Position numbers and translations under genes: made by a program. The notes beneath the pieces were generated by a model. The model was not told where the DNA came from. It ran no database searches and saw nothing but the letters and a program-made list of their open reading frames with translations. DNA of 64,000 nt from Dyella japonica A8 (lineage in GTDB: Bacteria > Pseudomonadota > Gammaproteobacteria > Xanthomonadales > Rhodanobacteraceae): positions 4,464,001-4,528,000 of the forward strand of contig NZ_CP008884.1 in assembly GCF_000725385.1 (NCBI RefSeq). Direction: 5' to 3'. This document shows positions 16,489-25,104 of this stretch, piece by piece. Position 1 is the first letter of the stretch. Each line of letters begins with the position of its first letter.

Positions 16489-17589
16489 TCACGGGATCGG
16501 CCGCAGTTGCAGCCGAAGGTCTTCGCCCAGTATGCGCCGATCGATGGTGCGTAGCTTCCAGCGCGACGCCATGTCGGCCAGAACCGGCAGGCCAAGCAAA
16601 GGCCGTGCACTGTCGCCCAGCAGCACCGGCGCCACGTACAGCAGCAGTTCGTCGACCAGCCCGGCCGCGAACAACGCGCCGCACAAACTGGGGCCGGCCT
16701 CCACGTGGACCTCGCTGATCTGGCGCCGCGCGAGCTCGTCCATGACGGCACGGATATCCATGGCGCCGCCCTCCTCCGCCACGACGGCCAGCTCCACCGC
16801 CTGGAAGCGTGGATCGACCGGCGCGTACTGCTCGTTGTGCAAGACCAGCGTCGGCATGGTGCCGTCGAGCACGTGGCTGTCCGATGGTGTACGCAGCCGG
16901 TTGTCGAGCACGACGCGCCACGGCGGCGTGAATGCTTCGTCTCCGGGCAGCCGCACGGTGAGTCGCGGGTTGTCCGCCAGCACCGTGCCGGATCCGGTGA
17001 GGATCGCGGAACTGCGCGCGCGCCAGCGCTGCACGTCGGCACGCGCGGTTTCGCCGGTAATCCATTTCGACTCACCATTGGCGAGCGCGGTGCGTCCGTC
17101 CAGGCTCATCGCCAGCTTCACGCGCACCCAGGGGCGGCCGCGCTCGATGCGGCTGAAGAAACCGATGTTCAGTTCGCGCGCAGCCTCGCGCATCAGGCCG
17201 GTTTCCACAGTGATGCCGGCGTCGCGCAATTTGCCGATGCCACGGCCAGCCACCTGCGGGAACGGATCTTCCGACGCGATCACCACTCGCGACACACCCG
17301 CGGCGATCAGCGCATCGGCGCACGGAGGCGTGCGGCCGTGGTGGGCGCAGGGTTCAAGGGTGACGTAGGCCGTCGCACCTCTTGCCTTGTCGCCGGCCTC
17401 CCGCAGCGCGTAGACCTCGGCGTGAGGCTCACCGGCGCGCTGGTGGTAGCCGGTGCCAACGATGTCTTCGCCATGGGCGATCACGCAGCCGACGCGAGGA
17501 TTGGGGTGCGTGGTGTAGAGGCCGCGTTCCGCCAGGCGCAGGGCGTGGGCCATGTGGGCGTGGTCGGTGGCGGTGAATGTTGGGGACAT
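16489..17589 (-). CDS. ribD: Bifunctional riboflavin deaminase/reductase
   Basis: A 366-residue protein. The N-terminal cytidine-deaminase-like zinc domain has HAEVYAL and PCAHHGRTPPC; the C-terminal reductase has RPWVRVKLAMSLDGRTA, GSGTVLADNPRLTVR and HVEAGPSLCGALF. It performs the second and third steps from GTP to riboflavin. In relatives it sits directly before ribE; here it is 4.4 kb away and is followed by a dioxygenase and a dehydrogenase. A 0.8-kb modular repeat separates it from nrdR. Confidence 0.95.
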   Translation of the reverse strand: MSPTFTATDHAHMAHALRLAERGLYTTHPNPRVGCVIAHGEDIVGTGYHQRAGEPHAEVYALREAGDKARGATAYVTLEPCAHHGRTPPCADALIAAGVSRVVIASEDPFPQVAGRGIGKLRDAGITVETGLMREAARELNIGFFSRIERGRPWVRVKLAMSLDGRTALANGESKWITGETARADVQRWRARSSAILTGSGTVLADNPRLTVRLPGDEAFTPPWRVVLDNRLRTPSDSHVLDGTMPTLVLHNEQYAPVDPRFQAVELAVVAEEGGAMDIRAVMDELARRQISEVHVEAGPSLCGALFAAGLVDELLLYVAPVLLGDSARPLLGLPVLADMASRWKLRTIDRRILGEDLRLQLRPIP

Positions 17590-17644
17590 GGCTTGGCGCT
17601 TTAGGGGGCGATGAATGGGGTCAGTTTAGCCTCCCGGCCTCATA

Positions 17645-18400
17645 AGAGCCGTCATCCCGGCGTAGGCCGGGATCCAGTTTCGGCCACGTTTGGTTGTCGC
17701 CTCGTGCGTTCCCGCGACCGGGCCGCTTACGCAGCGGGCGTTTCGATCGTCTGCCGACGCTCGAGTCACTTTTCTTTTGCTGGCCCAAAAGAAAAGTAAC
17801 CCAAAGAAAATGGCTTGAAGAGCCAGAGCTGGCAGCATTTCGATGGGATAAGCCCGAGCGCGTGAGGCAGGTCGTTGCTTAGCTACCTTCGCCTCTACAC
17901 AGCGGGTACCTCCAAGCGCTTCGCAACGCGCCATGGCGATGAGGACTTAAAGCAGCCCCTCTCTTCGCTTCGGCCCTGATGGACCCACACGCCCGCCCGC
18001 TTTTCTCTTTTCTGTGGGAGCGCACCCTGTGCGCGACAACCTAACGGAGCGGTGACCACGAGACGCCGCTGTCGCGCACAGGGTGCGCTCCCACAGGGGA
18101 CTCGCCTCTTTGGGTGCCCCGCCGAGGGCTCGGCTTTTGGCTTTGGCTTTTGGCTTTTGATCTCCCAGGTCCCCGTATGACGCGGCGGGCGGGTGGAGAT
18201 CAGGCCCCGCAGGGGTGCCTGGGAGGGATCCCTGGCACTTTTCGTCGGGGCAGGATGCCCCGTCGAAAAGCCCGGAACCCGACCGCGAACCTTCCGGGCA
18301 ACGCCCGGAAGGCGCGTCATCCGGGGGGCCCTTTCTTTGGGTTACTTTCGACGCGAAGCTAGTCCCTGTGGGGCGCCGGGATGACGGCTAAAGTAACGAG
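17645..18400 (-). repeat. Modular intergenic repeat, copy B; fills the 17590-18485 gap
   Basis: A long copy, inverted relative to copies A and C. In plus coordinates: CCGTCATCCCGGC palindrome, CGCTTACGCAGCGG, hairpin box GTCACTTTTCTTTTG/CAAAAGAAAAGTAAC (about 17763-17802), CGCCTCTACACAGCGGGTAC, a REPIN at 18013-18095, GGCTTTT heptads (about 18131-18160), an imperfect palindrome CTTTTCG...CGAAAAG (18238-18270), and a damaged second hairpin box carrying GACGCGAAGCTAGTCCC. No reading frame here has credible coding character. Boundaries are approximate. Confidence 0.85.
18013..18095. repeat. REPIN-like doublet inside modular repeat B, 83 bp
   Basis: Arms 18013-18037 and 18071-18095 are exact inverted 25-mers; the spacer carries CTAACGGAGCGGTGA. 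It is nearly identical to the REPIN in copy D (51938-52020), including the spacer. Confidence 0.92.
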
Positions 18401-18485
18401 GCGATAAGGCGAGCCCGCCCATCAACGCCGCAGCCATTCATGGCTGCCCCTGCACCCCATCGGAGAGAAGGAGCAAAGCGCGCGC

Positions 18486-19004
18486 TCAGGACTTCTTGCG
18501 CCGCGCCACACTCTCGCCCAACAACGACAACTGCAGCGCCTCAAGCTCCGGCAGGTCGCGCTCCAACTTCTCGATCTCCTCGCGAAACGCCTGCACATCC
18601 TCGAACTTCCGGTACACGGAAGCGAAGCGCACATACGCCACCTGGTCGAGCTTCTTCAGCTCGCGCATCACCAGTTCGCCGATCTGGCGGGAGGGCACTT
18701 CGCGCTCACCGCAGCGACGCAGGTCGTTGACGATCTCGCGCACGGCGGTGTCCACCGAATCGGTGGGCACCGGGCGCTTCTGCAGCGCGCGCTCGAAGCT
18801 GACGCGCAGTTTGTGCTCGTCGAACGGCTCGCGGCGTTCGCCGCTCTTCACGATGGAAGGCAGCTTGAGCTCGGCTGTTTCGAACGTGTTGAAGCGTTCG
18901 CCGCACTTCGGACACTCGCGACGACGACGCACGGTGGCGCCGTCTTCGGCAAGGCGTGAATCGATCACGCGAGTGTCTTCGTGCTGGCAGAAAGGACAAT
19001 GCAT
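18486..19004 (-). CDS. nrdR: Transcriptional repressor NrdR
   Basis: A 172-residue regulator of ribonucleotide reductase genes. The N-terminal zinc ribbon has CPFC near residue 3 and CPKCGERF near residue 34; an ATP-cone domain (about residues 49-139) follows with [15 protein letters not shown] and [12 protein letters not shown]. It senses dATP/ATP and binds NrdR boxes. glyA-nrdR-ribD order is typical of the order. Family length is about 150-170. Confidence 0.96.
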   Translation of the reverse strand: MHCPFCQHEDTRVIDSRLAEDGATVRRRRECPKCGERFNTFETAELKLPSIVKSGERREPFDEHKLRVSFERALQKRPVPTDSVDTAVREIVNDLRRCGEREVPSRQIGELVMRELKKLDQVAYVRFASVYRKFEDVQAFREEIEKLERDLPELEALQLSLLGESVARRKKS

Positions 19005-19015
19005 CAGTGCGTCGG

Positions 19016-19107
19016 AAATGGAGAATGGGAAATAGGGAATAGCAAAAGCACCACACGCTTCGAGAATCGGGTTTTCACTATTCCCGACTCCCTATTCCCG
19101 ATTCCCG
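19016..19107. repeat. GGGAATA-type inverted repeat between glyA and nrdR
   Basis: AATGGAGAATGGGAAATAGGG on one side and CTATTCCCGACTCCCTATTC on the other, about 35 nt apart, form an imperfect stem in the 108-bp gap. Runs of GGGAATxGGGA are a common intergenic motif in this order. It may end or stabilise the glyA transcript. Confidence 0.6.
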
Positions 19108-19112
19108 GCTGC

Positions 19113-20366
19113 TCAGCCATACACCGGGAACTTGTGGCACTGCGCCGTGACCTTTTCGCGCACCTTGGCGATGACGGCGTCATCCTTCGGCGCGTCGAGC
19201 ACGTCGCAGATCCAGCCGGTCAGCTCGACCACGTCCGCTTCCTGGTAGCCGCGGGTGGTGACGGCCGGCGTGCCCACGCGCAGGCCCGAGGTGACGAAGG
19301 GCTTGCGGGGGTCGTTCGGCACGGCGTTCTTGTTGACGGTGATGTGGGCCTTGCCCAGCGCTTCTTCCGCGTCCTTGCCGGTGACGTCGCGGCCGATCAG
19401 GTCGACCAGCATCAGGTGGTTTTCGGTGTCGCCGGAGACGATCTTGTAGCCGCGCTCGATGAAGGTCTTGGCCATGGCCTTGGCGTTCTTGACCACCTGT
19501 TCCTGGTAGGTCTTGAACGCCGGCTCCAGCGCTTCCTTGAAGGCCACCGCCTTGGCGGCGATGACGTGCATCAGCGGGCCGCCCTGGATGCCGGGGAACA
19601 CGATGGACTGCAGCTTCTTCTCGATCTCTTCGCCGGCGTCCTTGGCCACGATGATGCCGCCGCGCGGGCCGCGCAGGGTCTTGTGCGTGGTGGAGGTGAC
19701 GACGTGCGCGTGCGGCAGCGGGCTCGGGTACACGCCGGCGGCGATCAGGCCGGCGACGTGGGCCATGTCCACGAACAGGTAGGCGCCGACCTTGTCGGCG
19801 ATGGCGCGGAAGCGCGCCCAGTCCATCACCTGCGAGTAGGCGCTGAAACCGGCCACGATCATCTTCGGCTTGTGCTCGAGGGCGAGGCGCTCGACTTCGT
19901 CGTAGTCCACCAGGCCCTGCTCGTTCACGCCGTACTGCACGGCGTTGAACAGCTTGCCCGAGACGTTGACCTTGGCGCCGTGCGTGAGGTGGCCGCCGTG
20001 GGCCAGGCTCATACCGAGGATGGTGTCGCCGGGATTCAGCAGCGCCAGGTACACGGCCTGGTTGGCCTGCGAACCCGAATGCGGCTGCACGTTGGCGTAG
20101 TTGGCGCCGAACAGCTGCTTCAGACGATCGATGGCCAGTTGCTCGGCGATGTCCACGTATTCGCAGCCGCCGTAGTAACGCTTGCCCGGATAGCCTTCGG
20201 CGTACTTGTTGGTGAGTACGCTGCCCTGGGCTTCCATCACGCGGGGGCTGGCGTAGTTCTCCGAAGCGATCAGCTCGACGTGGTCTTCCTGACGGCGGGC
20301 TTCGTCGGCCATGGCCTGGGCCAGTTCATTGTCGTAACCGGCGATCGTGTCGTGCTTCGGGAACAT
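19113..20366 (-). CDS. glyA: Serine hydroxymethyltransferase
   Basis: A 417-residue PLP enzyme that interconverts serine and glycine, loading tetrahydrofolate with one-carbon units. Seen: [53 protein letters not shown], the PLP lysine in [14 protein letters not shown]. Full family length. A minus-strand TACAAT at 20411-20406, about 40 nt upstream, is a possible -10 element. Confidence 0.97.
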   Translation of the reverse strand: MFPKHDTIAGYDNELAQAMADEARRQEDHVELIASENYASPRVMEAQGSVLTNKYAEGYPGKRYYGGCEYVDIAEQLAIDRLKQLFGANYANVQPHSGSQANQAVYLALLNPGDTILGMSLAHGGHLTHGAKVNVSGKLFNAVQYGVNEQGLVDYDEVERLALEHKPKMIVAGFSAYSQVMDWARFRAIADKVGAYLFVDMAHVAGLIAAGVYPSPLPHAHVVTSTTHKTLRGPRGGIIVAKDAGEEIEKKLQSIVFPGIQGGPLMHVIAAKAVAFKEALEPAFKTYQEQVVKNAKAMAKTFIERGYKIVSGDTENHLMLVDLIGRDVTGKDAEEALGKAHITVNKNAVPNDPRKPFVTSGLRVGTPAVTTRGYQEADVVELTGWICDVLDAPKDDAVIAKVREKVTAQCHKFPVYG

Positions 20367-20461
20367 CCTGACCTCGTTGGGGTGGCTGCAGGGTTAGAAC
20401 GGGAAATTGTAGCTGTGATGTGCTAAAGCGGCCACCTCGGGGGCGCTCCTCAGGATATTTC

Positions 20462-20481
20462 GTACACTGTACCGTACACTG
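20462..20481. promoter_or_regulatory. Candidate TetR operator
   Basis: GTACACTGTAC (palindromic around ACT) at 20462-20472 is followed at once by CGTACACTG, so the 9-mer CGTACACTG is present twice in tandem. It lies 30 bp before the hydrolase-TetR pair. The symmetry and place suit autoregulation by the TetR protein at 21613. Confidence 0.5.
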
Positions 20482-20510
20482 CACGCAACCCAGGCCACGG
20501 AAATTCCGCC

Positions 20511-21611
20511 ATGCCGACCATGCCGCTGCGCGCCAAGGCGCGCCCGCTGTCCCTGTCCCTGCTCTGCCGGTTTGCCCTGCTCCTCGTGCTGATCTTGCCG
20601 CTGGCCGCCCACGCGTCCGGCACCACGGGCGTAGGCATCGCTGCCATCCGGATCACCGACCCGGTCAGCGGCACGTCGACTCAGGGCTATGTGTTCTACC
20701 CCTCCCCCCTGCCGGTACACGGCACCACGGCCATGGGGCCCTACCACGTCGCGGCGACCCCGGACGCACCCGCCATCCCCGGCGCCAAGCCGCTGGTGGT
20801 GATTTCCCATGGCAACGGGGGCAGCAATCTGGGCCACCACGATCTGGCCGCGTACCTGGCCAGCCACGGGTTTGTCGTGGCCACGCTCAACCAGCTCGGC
20901 GACTATTTCGGCGACACCAGCAAGGTCGGCAAGATCGAGGTGCTGGCCGGGCGCCCGGTACAAGTGAAGGCGGCCATTACCACCGTGCTGAACGACCCGC
21001 ACTGGAAGGACCTGGTCGACCCCGCCCGCATCGGCGTCGCGGGCTTCTCTGCCGGGGGCTATACCGCCCTGATGCTCGCCGGTGCCAGGCCGCGCTTCGT
21101 CCGCTTCGTCGATTTCTGCGATCACTACCCGCAGGACAAGGATGTGTGCGGCCACCGCGCCGAAGCCGAAGCCGATGCCGCCAGGCAGGGCGAAACCATC
21201 GCGCAGGCCCTCGCCGCGATGCAGGGCCAGCTGGGCCGCTACGGCGATACCGCCGACCCGCGCGTGAAGGCCGCCTTCGCCATGGCGCCGCTCAGCCTGC
21301 TGTTCGACGAAAACAGCTTCGACAACGTGCGCATCCCGGTCTTCCTCTACTACGGCCAGAACGACCACGTGCTGCCGCCGGAGGCCAATGCGAAGCACAT
21401 CGCGCCCCTGCTCAAGACGCTGTACGCGGTGAAGGACATTCCCCATGCCGACCACTGGGTGTTCCTGCCGCCCTGCTCGGATGAGCTCAGGAAGGACATC
21501 GCGCCGCTGTGCGCCGACCCTGCCGGGGTCGACCGCGCCAAGGCGCACGAGCAGATCAATGCCGATGCGTTGGCTTTTTTCCGCAAGACGCTGGACGTAA
21601 AGGACCGCTGA
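20511..21611 (+). CDS. Secreted alpha/beta hydrolase (predicted dienelactone hydrolase/PAF-AH-like)
   Basis: A 366-residue protein with an N-terminal hydrophobic signal (LLLVLILPLAAHASG, ending about residue 36). The hydrolase fold shows ISHGNGGSNLGHHDLA (oxyanion region), the nucleophile elbow GFSAGGYTAL near residue 185, a late Asp in YYGQNDHVLPP and His in HADHWVF. The substrate is unknown; relatives cleave esters. The TetR gene follows after 1 bp, so it is probably repressed by its neighbour. Start ATG 20511 or 20520 are both possible. Confidence 0.85.
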   Translation: MPTMPLRAKARPLSLSLLCRFALLLVLILPLAAHASGTTGVGIAAIRITDPVSGTSTQGYVFYPSPLPVHGTTAMGPYHVAATPDAPAIPGAKPLVVISHGNGGSNLGHHDLAAYLASHGFVVATLNQLGDYFGDTSKVGKIEVLAGRPVQVKAAITTVLNDPHWKDLVDPARIGVAGFSAGGYTALMLAGARPRFVRFVDFCDHYPQDKDVCGHRAEAEADAARQGETIAQALAAMQGQLGRYGDTADPRVKAAFAMAPLSLLFDENSFDNVRIPVFLYYGQNDHVLPPEANAKHIAPLLKTLYAVKDIPHADHWVFLPPCSDELRKDIAPLCADPAGVDRAKAHEQINADALAFFRKTLDVKDR

Positions 21612-21612
21612 C

Positions 21613-22224
21613 GTGCCACGCGCGCTGAGCGAACAGGAAACCGAAGCCTTCCGCGAGCGCCTGTGCGAAGCGGCAGCCCGGCTGTACGTGGAGGAAGGCC
21701 CCGGCGCCGTCACCATGCGACGCCTGGCCGGCGAGTTGGGCGTGGGCACCATGACGCCCTACCGCTACTTCGACAACAAGGAAGAGATCGTCACCGCCGT
21801 GCGCACCCGCGGCCTGAACCGCTTTTCCGAGGCGCTGGAAAACGCGCTGGAAACGGCCGGCGACGGGCGCACCCGCAGCCGCGCCGTGCGCGACGCCTAT
21901 ATCGCCTTTGCCCGCCAGAACACCGCCACCTACCGGCTGATGTTCGAATACCCGGAGACGCGGCGGGACGACCCGGCCTATCGGCAAGCCCACGAACGTA
22001 TGTGGCGCACCGTCGCCGCGCATGTCGAGGTGATGAACGCCGAGGGCACGGTGGAGGCGGATGCGCCCATTCTCGGTCACCAGATCTGGGCCTCCCTGCA
22101 CGGGGCCGTCATGCTGGAAATCGCCGGGATGCTGCCCGAGGGCTTCGATGCGGCCTCGCTGCACACCCGCACGGTGAGTGCCCTGTTCGATGCGGCCAGG
22201 CCAAGGCCACTCCTCCCCTTGTAG
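21613..22224 (+). CDS. TetR/AcrR-family transcriptional regulator
   Basis: A 203-residue regulator starting at GTG, one base after the hydrolase stop. The N-terminal helix-turn-helix is clear: RLYVEEGPGAVTMRRLAGELGVGTMTPYRYFDNKEEIV (about residues 16-53). The C-terminal ligand domain is of TetR_C type. Its TAG stop lies inside the left arm of the REPIN at 22220, so the last codons were reshaped by the repeat. It probably represses the hydrolase operon via the GTACACTGTAC site. Confidence 0.9.
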   Translation: MPRALSEQETEAFRERLCEAAARLYVEEGPGAVTMRRLAGELGVGTMTPYRYFDNKEEIVTAVRTRGLNRFSEALENALETAGDGRTRSRAVRDAYIAFARQNTATYRLMFEYPETRRDDPAYRQAHERMWRTVAAHVEVMNAEGTVEADAPILGHQIWASLHGAVMLEIAGMLPEGFDAASLHTRTVSALFDAARPRPLLPL

Positions 22225-22302
22225 GAGCGCACCCTGTGCGCGACCGCAGCGTTCCGTGGTCACCGCTCCGCCGGTTTGTCGCGCACAGGGTGCGCTCCCA
22301 CA
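22220..22302. repeat. REPIN-like doublet, 83 bp, overlapping the tetR stop
   Basis: Arms 22220-22244 and 22278-22302 are complementary apart from one position (TGTAGGAG on the left, CTCCCACA on the right). The spacer carries the reverse of the conserved core (CACCGCTCCG). The tetR TAG lies at 22222-22224. Confidence 0.9.
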
Positions 22303-22354
22303 GGTGCGGCCACCGCATGGGGGGCACCGTCACCGGAGCGCCCCCTAAACCCGC

Positions 22355-22360
22355 TATAAT
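22355..22360 (+). promoter_or_regulatory. Consensus -10 hexamer upstream of ettA
   Basis: A perfect TATAAT lies 74 bp before the ettA ATG. The matching -35 region (about 22332-22337, ACCGGA) is poor, so this is either a weak sigma-70 promoter or one needing an activator. Confidence 0.45.
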
Positions 22361-22433
22361 GAGTGGTTTACACCCACTCTGAATCGCACCGCCTGCCCTT
22401 CCGGCCAGCGCCGTGCACCTCGCCGGAGGCTCC

Positions 22434-24095
22434 ATGCAGTACATCTACACCATGAACGGGGTCAGCAAGATCGTTCCCCCGAAGCGCCACATCATCAAGG
22501 ACATCTCGCTGAGCTTCTTCCCCGGCGCCAAGATCGGCCTGCTGGGTGTGAACGGTGCGGGCAAGTCCACGGTGCTGCGCATCATGGCCGGCGTGGACAA
22601 GGACTTCCAGGGTGAAGCCCGTCCGCAGCCGGGCATCAAGGTCGGTTACCTGGCGCAGGAACCGCAGCTGGATCCGGAAAAGACCGTGCGCGAGTCGGTC
22701 GAAGAAGGCGTGTCGGTCATTCTGGACGCCCAGAAGCGTCTGGAAGAGGTCTACGCCGCCTACGCCGAAGAAGGCGCCGATTTCGACAAGCTGGCCGCCG
22801 AGCAGCAGGAACTGGAAAACGTGCTGGCGGTGAACGACGCCCACGCGCTGGAGCGTCAGCTGGAAGTGGCCGCCGACGCGCTGCGCCTGCCGCCGTGGGA
22901 CGCCAAGATCGGCCCGCTGTCCGGTGGTGAGAAGCGCCGCGTGGCGCTGTGCCGCCTGCTGCTGTCCAAGCCGGACATGCTGCTGCTGGACGAGCCCACC
23001 AACCATCTGGACGCAGAATCCGTGGATTGGCTGGAGCAGTTCCTGCAGAACTACCCGGGCACCGTGGTGGCCGTCACCCATGACCGCTACTTCCTCGACA
23101 ACGCCGCCGAGTGGATCCTCGAACTCGACCGCGGCCGCGGTATTCCCTGGAAGGGCAACTACACCGAGTGGCTGGAGCAGAAGGACGCCCGCCTCAAGCA
23201 GGAAGCCTCGCAGGAAAAGTCGCGCCAGAAGGCCATCGAAAAGGAACTGGAGTGGGTGCGCTCGGCCGCCAAGGGCCGTCAGTCCAAGGGCAAGGCGCGC
23301 TTGAACCGCTTCGAAGAGCTGAACTCGGTCGAGTACCAGCGCCGCAACGAAACCAATGAAATCTTCATTCCGCCGGGCGAGCGCCTGGGCCAGGAAGTGA
23401 TCGAGTTCAAGAACGTCAACAAGGCGTTCGGCGACCGCGTGCTGATCGAAGACCTGTCGTTCAAGATTCCGCCGGGCGCCATCGTCGGCGTGATCGGCCC
23501 GAACGGCGCCGGCAAATCCACGTTCATGAAGATGATCATGGGCAAGGAACAGCCGGACTCCGGCGAGGTGAAGCTGGGCCACACGGTCAAGCTCGCCTAC
23601 GTGGACCAGTCGCGCGACGCGCTCGATCCGAAGAACAACGTGTGGCAGGAAGTGTCCGGCGGTTCGGACATCCTCACCATCGGCAACTTCGAGATCCAGT
23701 CGCGCGCCTACATCGGCCGCTTCAACTTCAAGGGCACCGACCAGCAGAAGATCGTCGGCCAGCTGTCCGGCGGTGAACGCGGCCGCCTGCACATGGCCAA
23801 GACCCTGCTGCAGGGCGGCAACGTGCTGCTGCTCGACGAACCGTCGAACGACCTGGACGTGGAAACCCTGCGTGCATTGGAAGATGCACTGCTCGAATTC
23901 CCGGGCTGCGCTGTGGTCATCTCGCATGACCGCTGGTTCCTGGACCGCATCGCCACGCACATCATCGCGTTCGAAGGCGACTCGCACGTGGAGTTCTTCC
24001 CGGGCAACTACAACGAGTACGAGGCGGACAAGAAGCGTCGTCTCGGCGACGAAGCGGCCAAGCCGCATCGCGTGAAGTACAAGAAGCTGGCGTAA
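22434..24095 (+). CDS. ettA: Energy-dependent translational throttle protein EttA
   Basis: A 553-residue ABC-F ATPase (E. coli EttA has 555). Two ATP sites: Walker A GVNGAGKST and GPNGAGKST, signatures LSGGEKRRV and LSGGERGRL, Walker B LLLDEPTNHLD and LLLDEPSNDLD. The linker between them holds the basic arm (SAAKGRQSKGKARLNRFEEL). EttA binds the ribosomal E site and slows initiation when ATP is low. The ATG at 22434 (MQYIYTM) with GGAGG upstream is the family start; a GTG 7 codons earlier was rejected. Confidence 0.96.
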   Translation: MQYIYTMNGVSKIVPPKRHIIKDISLSFFPGAKIGLLGVNGAGKSTVLRIMAGVDKDFQGEARPQPGIKVGYLAQEPQLDPEKTVRESVEEGVSVILDAQKRLEEVYAAYAEEGADFDKLAAEQQELENVLAVNDAHALERQLEVAADALRLPPWDAKIGPLSGGEKRRVALCRLLLSKPDMLLLDEPTNHLDAESVDWLEQFLQNYPGTVVAVTHDRYFLDNAAEWILELDRGRGIPWKGNYTEWLEQKDARLKQEASQEKSRQKAIEKELEWVRSAAKGRQSKGKARLNRFEELNSVEYQRRNETNEIFIPPGERLGQEVIEFKNVNKAFGDRVLIEDLSFKIPPGAIVGVIGPNGAGKSTFMKMIMGKEQPDSGEVKLGHTVKLAYVDQSRDALDPKNNVWQEVSGGSDILTIGNFEIQSRAYIGRFNFKGTDQQKIVGQLSGGERGRLHMAKTLLQGGNVLLLDEPSNDLDVETLRALEDALLEFPGCAVVISHDRWFLDRIATHIIAFEGDSHVEFFPGNYNEYEADKKRRLGDEAAKPHRVKYKKLA

Positions 24096-24103
24096 GTTAA
24101 GAG

Positions 24104-24186
24104 CGAGAAATGAGTAAAGAGGAGTGAGGAACGAGAGTGCGGCAACGGCTCTCTCCCACTCCTCGGCTTCTCTCCACTCACTCCTC
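24104..24186. repeat. Purine-rich imperfect inverted repeat after ettA
   Basis: AAAGAGGAGTGAGGAACGAG on one side and CACTCCTC...CTCCACTCACTCCTC on the other form an imperfect stem in the ettA-pyrF gap. The right arm ends just before the pyrF Shine-Dalgarno sequence. It could be an ettA transcript end or only a mobile repeat. Confidence 0.5.
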
Positions 24187-24200
24187 TGTAGGTGAACCCG

Positions 24201-25013
24201 ATGCACTTCATGCAATCCCTGCAACAGGCATGGGCTGACCATGACTCCCTCGTCTGCGTCGGCCTCGACCCCGAACCCGCGAAATTCCCCGCGCACCTCA
24301 AGGGGCGCCCGGACGCGGTGTTCGAATTCTGCCGAGACATCGTCGACGCCACGGCCGACGTCGTGTGTGCCTACAAGCCGCAGATCGCGCACTTCGCCGC
24401 GCTGCGCGCGGAAGATGCACTCGAACGGCTGATTGCGCACATCCACGAGAAGCATCCGGCGGTGCCGGTGATCCTCGACGCCAAGCGCGGCGACATCGGC
24501 AGCACGGCGCAGCATTACGTCAGCGAAGCGTTCGACCGCTTCAAGGCCGATGCGGTGACGCTGAACCCGTACATGGGCCGCGACTCCGCCCAACCGTTTC
24601 TGGATCGCGCGGACAAGGGCGTGATCCTGCTGTGCCGTACGTCCAACCCGGGCGGCGCGGATTTCCAGGCGCTTGATTGCGGCGGCCAGCCGCTGTACCT
24701 GCGCGTAGCCGAAACCATTGCACGCGACTGGAACGCCAACGGCAATTGCGCGCTCGTCACCGGCGCCACCTGGCCGGAGGAACTGGGCAAGGTGCGCGCC
24801 GTGGTGGGCGACATGCCGCTGCTGGTGCCCGGCATCGGCGCCCAGGGCGGTGACGTGGAAGCGGTGTTGCGGCATGGCCGCTCCGCCAACGGCACTGGCC
24901 TGATGATCAGCTCCTCGCGCGCCATCCTCTACGCCGGCAACGGCGAAGATTTCGCCCAGGCCGCGCGCAAGGCCGCCATCGAACTGCGCGACACCATCAA
25001 CGCCTGTCGTTGA
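24201..25013 (+). CDS. pyrF: Orotidine 5'-phosphate decarboxylase (type 2)
   Basis: A 270-residue TIM-barrel enzyme that makes UMP, the last step of de novo pyrimidine synthesis. The catalytic block is [16 protein letters not shown] (Lys-Asp array); other features are [12 protein letters not shown] near residue 20, [18 protein letters not shown] and [11 protein letters not shown]. This is the longer type 2 (mycobacterial-like) form, not the E. coli form of about 245 residues. The start at 24201 was taken with AGGTG upstream; a GTG three codons earlier is also possible. Confidence 0.95.
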   Translation: MHFMQSLQQAWADHDSLVCVGLDPEPAKFPAHLKGRPDAVFEFCRDIVDATADVVCAYKPQIAHFAALRAEDALERLIAHIHEKHPAVPVILDAKRGDIGSTAQHYVSEAFDRFKADAVTLNPYMGRDSAQPFLDRADKGVILLCRTSNPGGADFQALDCGGQPLYLRVAETIARDWNANGNCALVTGATWPEELGKVRAVVGDMPLLVPGIGAQGGDVEAVLRHGRSANGTGLMISSSRAILYAGNGEDFAQAARKAAIELRDTINACR

Positions 25014-25026
25014 TTTTCACGTGGCC

Positions 25027-25046
25027 GTCCCGGCGCGCGCCGGGAC
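25027..25046. repeat. Perfect 20-nt palindrome after pyrF
   Basis: GTCCCGGCGCGCGCCGGGAC is fully self-complementary, 13 bp after the pyrF stop. No T-run follows, so it is better called a palindromic element or transcript-end hairpin than a proved terminator. Confidence 0.6.
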
Positions 25047-25104
25047 GATGGGTTAATCCCGCGCATCAGGCTTGCCATACTGGCGGCTCCTCATGGAGAG
25101 CCAT

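Noticed and set aside
18131-18160. GGCTTTT heptads as a phase-variable tract
   Set aside because: They lie in a non-coding repeat with no gene start or promoter in range.
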